DNA of 12,804 nt from a bacterium (GTDB lineage: Bacteria > UBP7 > UBA6624): NCBI GenBank assembly GCA_014384545.1, contig JACNFQ010000015.1:1-12804 (forward strand). Direction: 5' to 3'. Below are positions 7,179-12,804 of this stretch, piece after piece. How positions within the stretch are numbered: the first letter of the stretch is position 1; every line of letters begins with the position of its first letter. A model generated the notes under the pieces. That model worked only from the letters and a program-made list of their open reading frames with translations, did not search any database and was not told the DNA's origin. The position numbers were made by a program, and so were the translations under genes.

Positions 7179-8154
7179 CCATGTTGCTGGGGAGATTCGG
7201 AACGCAAAACGCGTGGCTCTGTTTGCCCATAGGAACCCTGATGGAGATGCCTTGGGCAGTTTGATTGCGATGGATGCTCTTCTGGAGATCTTGGGGGTTG
7301 AGACGATCACTTTTTGTATTGACCCTATTCCTGATATCTACTCATTTCTCCCTAGATTGAGTCGTTTCAAGCGTTCCTTTTCAACCCAAGACTTAGCCCA
7401 AGTGGATTGTGTGTTGACATTGGATGTCGCTGTGGGTGAGAGGATGAATGAAGAGATATGGGAATGGATTCAATCTTCGGGATTGCCCGTGGTGAATATA
7501 GACCACCATCTGACAAACTCTCGATTTGGAATCGTCAATTGGGTCCGCCCAAAGAAGGCAGCGACAGCGATGATGGTCTATGAGCTGTTTGAACACATTG
7601 GGATAGAGTTGACCCCAGATGCGGCGATTGGCATCTATACCGGCATCATGACTGATACGGGTCATTTCTCGTTTAAGCGAACGGGGGCAGAGACATTTGA
7701 AATGGCTGCTCATTTGGTTCGTGCCGGAGCAGACCCCACTCAGTTGAAGGAGAAGATTTACTTCAGTCAACCTGAACGGAAGGTCACTCTTTTGGGACGG
7801 ATCATTGATCGGCTAGAGTGTGATTCCAACCACGGTGTTGCTTGGACTTGGTCTTCTTTGAAGGATTGGGAGGAGTTGGGCGTTTCAACCCCCGATTATG
7901 AAGGAATACCTGACTATGCAAATATCGTCAAGGATGTGGACCTCCTCCTCCTTTTTCGTGAGATTCCCAATGAACCGATCAAGGTCAATCTTCGGAGCAA
8001 AGGGGATGTAGATGCCAGTGCTTTTGCCGAAGCATTTGGGGGTGGTGGACATATCAATGCTGCAGGAGCAACCTATGCAGGAACATTAGAGGAAGCGATC
8101 AAAGATGTGGTCGCTTCTGCCCGTCTTTATCTTGGAAACAGACAGGCTGGATAA
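7171..8154 (+). CDS. nrnA: DHH/DHHA1 phosphoesterase of the NrnA type (oligoribonuclease / pAp phosphatase)
   Basis: Relatives hydrolyse short oligoribonucleotides and 3'-phosphoadenosine 5'-phosphate in the cytosol, using two Mn ions. From ATG 7171 the protein has 327 residues, the usual size. The metal-site motifs are all present: HRNPDGDALGS (20-30), the Asp in LTLDVAV (85), DHH (111-113) and TGIMTDTG (158-164). The C-terminal DHHA1 substrate motif GGGGHINAAGA is at 290-300. I chose ATG 7171 over GTG 7162 because AAGAAGGG (7155-7162) is well placed before it and MIDHVAGEI matches the family's N-terminus. It overlaps rbfA by eight bases. rbfA followed by a DHH enzyme is a frequent order, though truB usually comes next and is missing here. 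Its TAA is followed at once, in the same frame, by the TTG start of the next gene. The choice between nanoRNase and pAp phosphatase activity cannot be made from sequence; some family members do both. Confidence 0.93.
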   Translation: MIDHVAGEIRNAKRVALFAHRNPDGDALGSLIAMDALLEILGVETITFCIDPIPDIYSFLPRLSRFKRSFSTQDLAQVDCVLTLDVAVGERMNEEIWEWIQSSGLPVVNIDHHLTNSRFGIVNWVRPKKAATAMMVYELFEHIGIELTPDAAIGIYTGIMTDTGHFSFKRTGAETFEMAAHLVRAGADPTQLKEKIYFSQPERKVTLLGRIIDRLECDSNHGVAWTWSSLKDWEELGVSTPDYEGIPDYANIVKDVDLLLLFREIPNEPIKVNLRSKGDVDASAFAEAFGGGGHINAAGATYAGTLEEAIKDVVASARLYLGNRQAG

Positions 8155-9276
8155 TTGGATTTCTCCCAGTTTTTCCGCTCCCATCTAGAGGATGTCAATC
8201 CCTACGTACCTGGAAAGCCCGTTGAGGAAGTCCGCCGTGAGCGGGGTGTGGACAAGTTAGAGAAGTTGGCTAGCAACGAGAATTTCTTAGGAACGAACCC
8301 CGCTTCTTTGGAGGCGGCAAGAGAGATGTTGTCCTGCTCTTGGATCTATCCGGACAGTGGATGTTGGTCTCTAACAGAGTCTTTGGCTAAGAAGTGCGAT
8401 CTTTCACCAGACTCCCTCATTGTGGCAGGGGGGTCGGTAGAGGTTCTTTTTTTTCTCTCAATAGCGTCTCTTTCTAAGGGGGACGAAGTGGTCAGTCCTT
8501 TTCCGTCCTTCGCAATGTATCCCATTGCCACGAGGATTACTGGGGCGCGTTTCGTGGGCACGCCTTTGCGTTCAGATTATGGTTACGATATTGATGCATT
8601 GATTGGTGCATTTACTCCCAATACAAAGATCGTATACTTAGCCAATCCGAACAATCCCACAGGTGTAATGACTTTACCTGATGAGATTAGTAGGGTCGTT
8701 TCTGCTTTGCCGCCACAGGCATTATTGGTCATTGACGAAGCGTATTGGGACTTGGTGGACCACCCCCGTTATCCTGACGGGTTGGACTGGGTTCGAAACG
8801 CCCCCAATGTCTTCGTAACGCGTTCCTTTAGCAAGGGGCATGGATTAGCGGGATTGCGGGTCGGGTTTGGAGTGGGTCACCCTCAACTCATTGAGGGTAT
8901 CAAGAAGGTCTACCCACCTTTCAATGTCTCTTCGATTGCTCAGGTTGCCGCCTTGGCGGCTCTAGAGGCTCCAGAACATCTTGAGCGCACCAAGGAGATG
9001 TTGCGGATTGAGAGACCTTGGTTGACAGAACAGATTAGAAGGGCAGGGTTTGATGTGCCCGATTCCCAAACGAACTTCATCTGCGTAGGGGTGCGACAAG
9101 ATGCTCAATCGGTAGCAAATAGCCTAATGGACTTGGGTTACATCGTTCGGCCACTCAAGGGGTTTGGACTTCCTCAACACATTCGGGTTACCGTAGGAAA
9201 GAGAGATACGAATAGGGGGTTTGTGAAGGCGTTGGAGAGCTTGGAGATTGGGGCAACCCATAGAATGGGGCTTTGA
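8155..9276 (+). CDS. hisC: Histidinol-phosphate aminotransferase-type PLP enzyme
   Basis: A fold-type I, class II aminotransferase, most like HisC, which converts imidazole acetol phosphate and glutamate to histidinol phosphate; some homologues prefer aromatic amino acids. The 373 residues include NPYVPGKPVEEV (15-26), LASNENFLG (38-46, usually NENPLG or NENPYG), NPNNPTG (164-170) and VIDEAYWDLVD (192-202). The PLP lysine is at 227 in TRSFSKGHGLAGLRVG, and the carboxylate-binding Arg is at 344 in HIRVTVG. The length is normal. The only plausible start is TTG 8155: the preceding codon in frame is the nrnA stop TAA, and no ATG follows in the N-terminal part. The ribosome binding site is weak (AGG at 8144-8146). 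With no other his genes nearby, a role in tyrosine/phenylalanine transamination is a fair alternative. Confidence 0.88.
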   Translation: MDFSQFFRSHLEDVNPYVPGKPVEEVRRERGVDKLEKLASNENFLGTNPASLEAAREMLSCSWIYPDSGCWSLTESLAKKCDLSPDSLIVAGGSVEVLFFLSIASLSKGDEVVSPFPSFAMYPIATRITGARFVGTPLRSDYGYDIDALIGAFTPNTKIVYLANPNNPTGVMTLPDEISRVVSALPPQALLVIDEAYWDLVDHPRYPDGLDWVRNAPNVFVTRSFSKGHGLAGLRVGFGVGHPQLIEGIKKVYPPFNVSSIAQVAALAALEAPEHLERTKEMLRIERPWLTEQIRRAGFDVPDSQTNFICVGVRQDAQSVANSLMDLGYIVRPLKGFGLPQHIRVTVGKRDTNRGFVKALESLEIGATHRMGL

Positions 9277-9770
9277 AGCTAGTACCGTTTTTCTTTACTC
9301 TTTTTCTCTTGCTGGGGGGTGCAACCTTTTTGCCAGAAGAGCATGCTGTCTCTGTACAAGAGGGTAGGTACAAGGTTTGGTGGCAAGGCGAGTGGGTCGG
9401 GTTGGGAGAAGTGCCTCATGGGGAACTCTACAAAGCTGATGATCCCGCTCGGTTTCTTCCCCAAGGTCTACCTTTGGAAATCGTGGGTAGGATTGAAGCT
9501 ATTCATGCTCGTATGGAGAGAGCAAATCAGTCCCTCTGGGTTGAGGTTGTTTCTTTGTGGGACGAGGCTCTCTTGCTTTCAAAGAGAACGAATTCTCTGG
9601 ATGCGGACTATCGAGCCGCTTTACTTGAAGGTGTGCGCATTCGATTAGAAGTGATTGACTCAAATCGATACCATTTTTTCTTGGACGCTGTCCTAGAGAT
9701 TCCCCTCAATTTGCGAGAGAGTTGGTTTAGGTCTGTTGAATCTTGGACTCCTCCACCTATTATCCGATAA
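9273..9770 (+). CDS. Exported or membrane-anchored protein of unknown function
   Basis: I do not recognise this 165-residue protein. It begins at TTG 9273, overlapping the hisC stop as TTGA. An in-frame TAG at 9261-9263 rules out a start further upstream, so TTG is the first candidate. Residues 2-20 (one Lys, then a run of Phe, Leu and Gly) look like a signal peptide or signal anchor with a weak positive end. No Cys follows, so it is not a typical lipoprotein. The rest is rich in Trp (seven), with YKVWWQGEWVG at 33-43, a charged amphipathic helix near 66-85, a strand-helix region and a proline-rich tail (WTPPPII). No catalytic motif is visible. The protein is probably periplasmic or on the outer face of the inner membrane. 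The tight packing between two metabolic enzymes suggests a real gene, but says nothing certain about function. Confidence 0.7.
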   Translation: MKLVPFFFTLFLLLGGATFLPEEHAVSVQEGRYKVWWQGEWVGLGEVPHGELYKADDPARFLPQGLPLEIVGRIEAIHARMERANQSLWVEVVSLWDEALLLSKRTNSLDADYRAALLEGVRIRLEVIDSNRYHFFLDAVLEIPLNLRESWFRSVESWTPPPIIR

Positions 9771-10820
9771 GTGATTCGTATCGCTGTTTTACCAGGGGAC
9801 GGAATTGGTCCCGAGATTACGGATGTAGCTGTTCGGGCTGCCACTTCAGCGTTGCCTGAAAAGATCCATTGGGAGAGGTTTGACGAAGTTACAACGCGGA
9901 ACTACGTAGAGCAGGGGATTGGTTTGGACGAAGAAAGGATGTCCCGAATACTGGGTTGTGATGCTATCTTTTTAGGTGCTGTTGGAGATGATTTGGACTT
10001 GGACCATGCCGCCCGTATCTTGCTCCGATTGAGGTTTGACCTAGATCTCTTTGTCAATCTTCGACCGATTCGCATGTGGGCGCCTTGGAAATCACCTCTG
10101 GCCAAGACTAAGGGAATCGATTTCGTAATCGTTCGGGAAAATACAGAGGGGTTTTACAAACAGGAAGGGGGATACAACAAGAGAGGAACCCCTGAAGAAG
10201 AGGCGTGGCAAAAGGGAGTTTATACACGAAAGGGAACAGAGAGAGTGATTCGTTATGCCTTTGAACTTGCAGTTGGAGAGAATCGCCAACGGGTGACGAT
10301 GGTGGACAAATCGAATGTCTTACGACATGGGCATCAGTTGTGGTTGGATATCTTTAAAGAAGTAAGCGCCGATTATCCTCAAATGGATACCGAACATCTT
10401 TATGTGGATGCGGCTACGATGCAACTCCTCAAGCGACCGACCTCTTTCGGGGTAATTGTGACGACGAATATGTTTGGAGATATTCTCTCGGATCTTTCAG
10501 CTCAGATGGTGGGAGGGTTAGGTTTAGCTCCTTCAGCTAATCTTCACCCAGGGGAGCTTTCTCTTTTTGAACCTGTTCATGGTTCGGCACCCAAGTATGC
10601 AGGTCTTGATATCGCCAACCCCTTAGCCGGCGTTCTTTCAATGGCGATGCTCCTGAAAGAGCGGGGGCAAACTGAAGCCTCCCTTCGCTTGGAGAATGCG
10701 GTCAGATTCGTCTTGAAGAATGGGCAAACGACCCGTGATTTGGGGGGGGATTTGGGAACAAAGGGTGTCGGTGATGCGCTCGTTTCTGCTCTTGAAATGC
10801 CTCAAAAAACGCCGGTGTAG
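9771..10820 (+). CDS. Isocitrate/isopropylmalate-family beta-decarboxylating dehydrogenase, probable 3-isopropylmalate dehydrogenase (LeuB-like)
   Basis: An NAD(P)-dependent enzyme that oxidises and decarboxylates a (2R,3S)-2-hydroxy acid. The 349 residues show LPGDGIGPE (7-15), [16 protein letters not shown] (84-99) with the substrate arginines, VRENTEG (121-127), YTR (151-153), DKSNVL (179-184) and [10 protein letters not shown] (233-242) with the metal Asp residues. The cofactor loop HGSAPKYAG is at 270-278. DKSNVL, the YVDAATMQL stretch and TRDLGG favour a LeuB-like enzyme, but RENTEG replaces the LTGG of classical LeuB and the acidic substrate-helix residue of LeuB is Ala, so tartrate/malate or homoisocitrate activity is possible. 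Lys 275-Tyr 276 match the pair that selects NADP in E. coli isocitrate dehydrogenase. The start is GTG directly after the preceding TAA in the same frame, with no ribosome binding site seen. The stop TAG (10818-10820) is inside the tRNA gene. Confidence 0.9.
   Translation: MIRIAVLPGDGIGPEITDVAVRAATSALPEKIHWERFDEVTTRNYVEQGIGLDEERMSRILGCDAIFLGAVGDDLDLDHAARILLRLRFDLDLFVNLRPIRMWAPWKSPLAKTKGIDFVIVRENTEGFYKQEGGYNKRGTPEEEAWQKGVYTRKGTERVIRYAFELAVGENRQRVTMVDKSNVLRHGHQLWLDIFKEVSADYPQMDTEHLYVDAATMQLLKRPTSFGVIVTTNMFGDILSDLSAQMVGGLGLAPSANLHPGELSLFEPVHGSAPKYAGLDIANPLAGVLSMAMLLKERGQTEASLRLENAVRFVLKNGQTTRDLGGDLGTKGVGDALVSALEMPQKTPV
10742..10765 (+). other. G-quadruplex-type motif in the coding strand
   Basis: Eight Gs (10742-10749), then ATTT, GGG (10754-10756), AACAAA and GGG (10763-10765). 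Splitting the first run as GGG-GG-GGG gives four G3 tracts with loops of two, four and six bases, which meets the common G4 rule. It encodes LGGDLGTKG, a normal segment of the dehydrogenase, so it may be incidental in a G-rich coding strand. It would also be present in the mRNA, 45 bases before the tRNA. Confidence 0.3.
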
Positions 10821-10882
10821 CTCAGCGGTAGAGCGGCTCTCTCGTAAAGAGCAGGTCACAGGTTCGAATCCTGTCACCGGCT
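10811..10882 (+). tRNA. tRNA-Thr, anticodon CGT
   Basis: A complete cloverleaf can be drawn. The acceptor strands GCCGGTG (10811-10817) and CACCGGC (10875-10881) pair perfectly. The D arm is GCTC/GAGC with loop AGCGGTA. The anticodon arm is GCTCT/AGAGC with loop CTCGTAA, giving T33 and anticodon CGT at 10843-10845, which reads ACG (Thr). The variable loop is five bases, and the T arm is ACAGG/CCTGT with loop TTCGAAT. The discriminator is T at 10882. No CCA is encoded (GAT follows), so CCA must be added by nucleotidyltransferase. The first ten bases overlap the end of the dehydrogenase gene, whose stop TAG is bases 8-10 of the tRNA. No separate promoter is evident, so it is probably cut out of the operon transcript. 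Confidence 0.96.
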
Positions 10883-10899
10883 GATTAGTCGGTAGTTTT
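10876..10899 (+). promoter_or_regulatory. Alternative hairpin sharing the tRNA 3' acceptor strand, followed by a T-run
   Basis: ACCGGCT (10876-10882, the 3' acceptor strand plus discriminator of tRNA-Thr) can pair with AGTCGGT (10887-10893) around the loop GATT: seven pairs including one G-T. AG and four Ts follow (10896-10899). This structure excludes the tRNA acceptor stem and has the form of a weak terminator ahead of lptB. Bases 10888-10895 resemble the tRNA 5' end. The cloverleaf stem is perfect and probably wins, so function is speculative. Confidence 0.28.
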
Positions 10900-10938
10900 C
10901 CCTTATGACAACTCATGATGGGTTTAGGATTCTCTCCT

Positions 10939-11676
10939 ATGGAAGGGAAAGAGATTCGTGCAGAGGGATTGGTCAAGAAGTATGGGCGTCGAACGGTCGT
11001 AAAAGGGGTGTCGCTCCATGTTCCTATGGGACGAGTGACGGGGTTACTAGGTCCCAATGGAGCGGGAAAAACGACCACGTTTTACATGATTACTGGATTG
11101 GTCAAGCCAAACAAGGGTTCAGTCTTTGCAGGGGAAAAGAATATTTCTAGGTTGCCTGTATACAAACGAGCGAGGCTGGGGTTGGGGTATTTGGATCAAA
11201 GCCCCTCTGTTTTTCGCCGATTGACCGTGGCAGAGAACATCGCTCTCGTCTTGGAGATTCATGGTGTCCCTCATAAGGCGCGTGCAGAGCGCGTAGACGC
11301 ATTGATGGTAGAGATGGGGGTTCAGGACTTGTCGGAATCTCATGGATATGCGTTGAGCGGTGGAGAAAGGCGTCGGGTAGAGATTGCTAGAGCCCTTGCT
11401 GCAGACCCAGAGTTTCTCCTGTTGGATGAGCCCTTTACAGGCGTTGACCCAAAGCATATCCAACAGCTGCAAGATATTATTGTGGCGTTGAAAGATGAGC
11501 GAGGATTAGGAATCTTGATAACCGACCACAACGTGCGCGACACGATGGGGATTTCAGATTGGGTTTATCTGATGAATGAGGGAGAGATTGAGGTAGAGGG
11601 CAGTCCTGAAACGGTACGCACACATCCTCGGGCACGCGAGGTCTATTTGGGCGATCGTTTCGATTCCGAGACATGA
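10939..11676 (+). CDS. lptB: LPS export ABC transporter ATP-binding protein LptB
   Basis: The cytoplasmic ATPase that powers extraction of lipopolysaccharide from the inner membrane by LptB2FG. From ATG 10939 it has 245 residues, the family size. Walker A GPNGAGKT is at 38-45, followed by TTFYMITGLVKP, nearly diagnostic of LptB. The Q-loop Gln is at 87 in YLDQSPSVFRRLTVAENI, the signature LSGGE at 139-143, Walker B FLLLDE at 159-164 with FTGVDP, and the switch His at 197 in ILITDHNVRDT. The Q-loop normally reads YLPQE; here it is YLDQS. ATGs at 10915 and 10918 are possible starts and would add seven or eight residues. I prefer 10939 because AGGA (10926-10929) is well placed and the shorter N-terminus fits the family. 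It overlaps the permease gene by four bases (ATGA), as expected for subunits of one complex. Confidence 0.94.
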   Translation: MEGKEIRAEGLVKKYGRRTVVKGVSLHVPMGRVTGLLGPNGAGKTTTFYMITGLVKPNKGSVFAGEKNISRLPVYKRARLGLGYLDQSPSVFRRLTVAENIALVLEIHGVPHKARAERVDALMVEMGVQDLSESHGYALSGGERRRVEIARALAADPEFLLLDEPFTGVDPKHIQQLQDIIVALKDERGLGILITDHNVRDTMGISDWVYLMNEGEIEVEGSPETVRTHPRAREVYLGDRFDSET

Positions 11677-12794
11677 GACTCGTTGACAGATTACTCCTTC
11701 GGGAGGCTCTACCAACATTGGGTGCTGGGTTGGGAACATTTACCTTGTTGGTCGCTTTTTCACTCTATTTTCGGTTTGTCGTCAAAATGATAACAGAGTA
11801 CGATGTAGGACCCGACTTGATTGGACGCTTTCTCTTGCTGGGGCTTCCTGGAGCTGCTGCGGTTGCTATTCCGATGGCTGTCCTCCTAGCTACTCTCTTG
11901 ACCTTTTCTAGGTTGTCAGAGCATGGAGAACTCCGTGCTATTCTCGTTTCAGGTTTGAGTTTGAGACGGATTGCTTGGGTTCCAGGAGTCCTAGGGTTAT
12001 TGGCTTCCCTCGCTTTGATTACTCTCAACGAAAAGGTGATTCCTGATTTTGCTGGGAAGATGGAAGCCCTAAAAAGAGAAGCATTCCAACAGGGAGCGAT
12101 AAGTAGCGAGGATGTCGTTCGGCGGTCCACTTATTCATCGGGTCATTTAGAGTGGGTTCTCCTGGCTGATTCCATGGAGAAGGATGTCATGCACCAAGTG
12201 CGGATGTTGAGATATGAGGATGGTCAAGACCGAACGCCCTTGATGGATATCAGCGCCGAAAGGGGTGTCTTTATTGGAGATGGCGTTTGGGAGTTCATGA
12301 ATGTCGTTACGCGCACGTACCTAGAGGAAGATCGAACGATGGTAACCAGACAGGACAGCGTAGAGGTCATCGTGGGAGAGAGCCCTCTTGAGATAAAGAC
12401 ACTAAGAAGTCGTGACCCAATGGAGATGACTTTCTTGGAAGGGCGCTCATACTTAGCCGCACTCAAGAAACGGGGCGAGACGGCGATTGCACGCCGAGTA
12501 GCTACGCAGGTAGAAATGAAGGTAGCGGTACCCTTTGCGGCATGGATCTTCGCCTTATTGGGTGTGGGGTTGGGGACATCATTGGGACGCCAAAGTGGAG
12601 GAGCAGGTGTAGGTTTTGGCATGGCGATTCTTGTCATTTTTTTCTACTATGCCATGATGATGGTCGGGATTGGGATGGGAAAGTGGGGAGCGAATCCTCT
12701 CCTAAGTGCATGGTTGACCAATCTCCTATTTGCTCTTGTCACATTTTCACTAATCGTTGAAAGGGAGAATCCATTTCTTCTTGCAAAAAGATAG
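11673..12794 (+). CDS. LptF/LptG (YjgP/YjgQ)-family LPS export permease
   Basis: A membrane subunit of the LPS exporter. The 373-residue protein shows the family topology: three transmembrane helices at about 17-38, 51-76 and 101-121, a periplasmic beta-jellyroll region at about 150-255, and three C-terminal helices at about 284-302, 312-333 and 343-362. The cytoplasmic coupling helix, TFSRLSEHGELRAILVSGLS at about 77-96, carries the conserved Glu that docks into LptB. Features such as NEKVIPDF after helix 3 and VPFAAWIFALLGVGLGT in helix 4 are typical. The ATG overlaps the lptB stop. Whether it is LptF or LptG cannot be said, because the partner is not in the window; the ten bases left at the right edge show no start. 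Some diderm groups are thought to use a single such permease as a homodimer. Confidence 0.93.
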   Translation: MRLVDRLLLREALPTLGAGLGTFTLLVAFSLYFRFVVKMITEYDVGPDLIGRFLLLGLPGAAAVAIPMAVLLATLLTFSRLSEHGELRAILVSGLSLRRIAWVPGVLGLLASLALITLNEKVIPDFAGKMEALKREAFQQGAISSEDVVRRSTYSSGHLEWVLLADSMEKDVMHQVRMLRYEDGQDRTPLMDISAERGVFIGDGVWEFMNVVTRTYLEEDRTMVTRQDSVEVIVGESPLEIKTLRSRDPMEMTFLEGRSYLAALKKRGETAIARRVATQVEMKVAVPFAAWIFALLGVGLGTSLGRQSGGAGVGFGMAILVIFFYYAMMMVGIGMGKWGANPLLSAWLTNLLFALVTFSLIVERENPFLLAKR

Positions 12795-12804
12795 CGAGAT
12801 AGAG

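Noticed and set aside
10804-10810. AAAAAAC slippery-type sequence next to the tRNA structure, suggesting programmed frameshifting
   Set aside because: The heptamer is not in the X XXY YYZ register of the dehydrogenase frame, and a -1 shift would add only a few residues before a stop at 10829.
10811-10882. tRNA-Thr as an integration site for a mobile element
   Set aside because: No integrase, direct repeat of the tRNA 3' end or foreign gene is visible; the flanks are housekeeping genes.
10883-10938. Promoter for lptB between the tRNA and the gene
   Set aside because: TAGGAT at 10925-10930 could be a -10 box, but there is no acceptable -35 box at the right distance.
10905-11150. Open frame of 81 codons beginning ATGACAACT before lptB
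   Set aside because: It continues in another frame through the LptB Walker A region with no recognisable product; the start resembling that of nusA is most likely coincidence.
1-12804. CRISPR arrays, insertion sequences, toxin-antitoxin or defence genes
   Set aside because: No repeat-spacer pattern, transposase or defence-family motif is seen on either strand.

Overview
The window is a gap-free, single-direction block of bacterial housekeeping genes, all on the + strand. It holds twelve protein genes and one tRNA. Neighbouring genes overlap, abut or lie at most about 56 bases apart, and I see no convincing promoter or strong terminator between genes, so it reads like one long transcription unit or a few nested ones. 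LptB and an LptF/LptG-type permease point to a diderm bacterium with lipopolysaccharide or a similar outer-membrane glycolipid. The phylum cannot be told from this sequence. Several core factors (IF2, NusA, RseP, LptB) depart from textbook motifs, which suggests a lineage away from the well-studied model groups; this is inference.

Layout. 1-2278: membrane biogenesis, with the 3' part of cdsA (CDP-diacylglycerol synthesis) and an RseP/site-2-type intramembrane protease. 2278-2922: a small soluble family 2 glycosyltransferase sitting between the membrane and translation genes. 2907-8154: the classical transcription/translation cluster rimP-nusA-infB-rbfA followed by an NrnA-type DHH phosphoesterase; ylxR and ylxQ are absent between nusA and infB, and truB does not follow rbfA. 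8155-10820: a histidinol-phosphate-type aminotransferase, a short exported protein of unknown function, and an isocitrate/isopropylmalate-family dehydrogenase. 10811-10882: tRNA-Thr(CGT), whose 5' end overlaps the end of the dehydrogenase gene. 10939-12794: lptB and an LptF/LptG-family permease, the inner-membrane ATPase and a permease subunit of the LPS exporter.

The genes join lipid and envelope synthesis with ribosome maturation, translation initiation, nucleotide recycling and amino-acid synthesis, as expected of a growth-linked superoperon. Most junctions are stop/start overlaps (TGATG, TAATG, ATGA, TTGA), and two are zero-gap, same-frame stop|start junctions with non-ATG starts, so translational coupling is probably widespread.

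I found no clear new multi-gene system. The observations most worth following are: the dehydrogenase stop codon lying inside the tRNA-Thr gene, so that RNase P maturation would remove it; a terminator-like hairpin plus T-run inside rimP just ahead of nusA; an alternative hairpin that uses the 3' acceptor strand of the tRNA; and one unrecognised exported protein.
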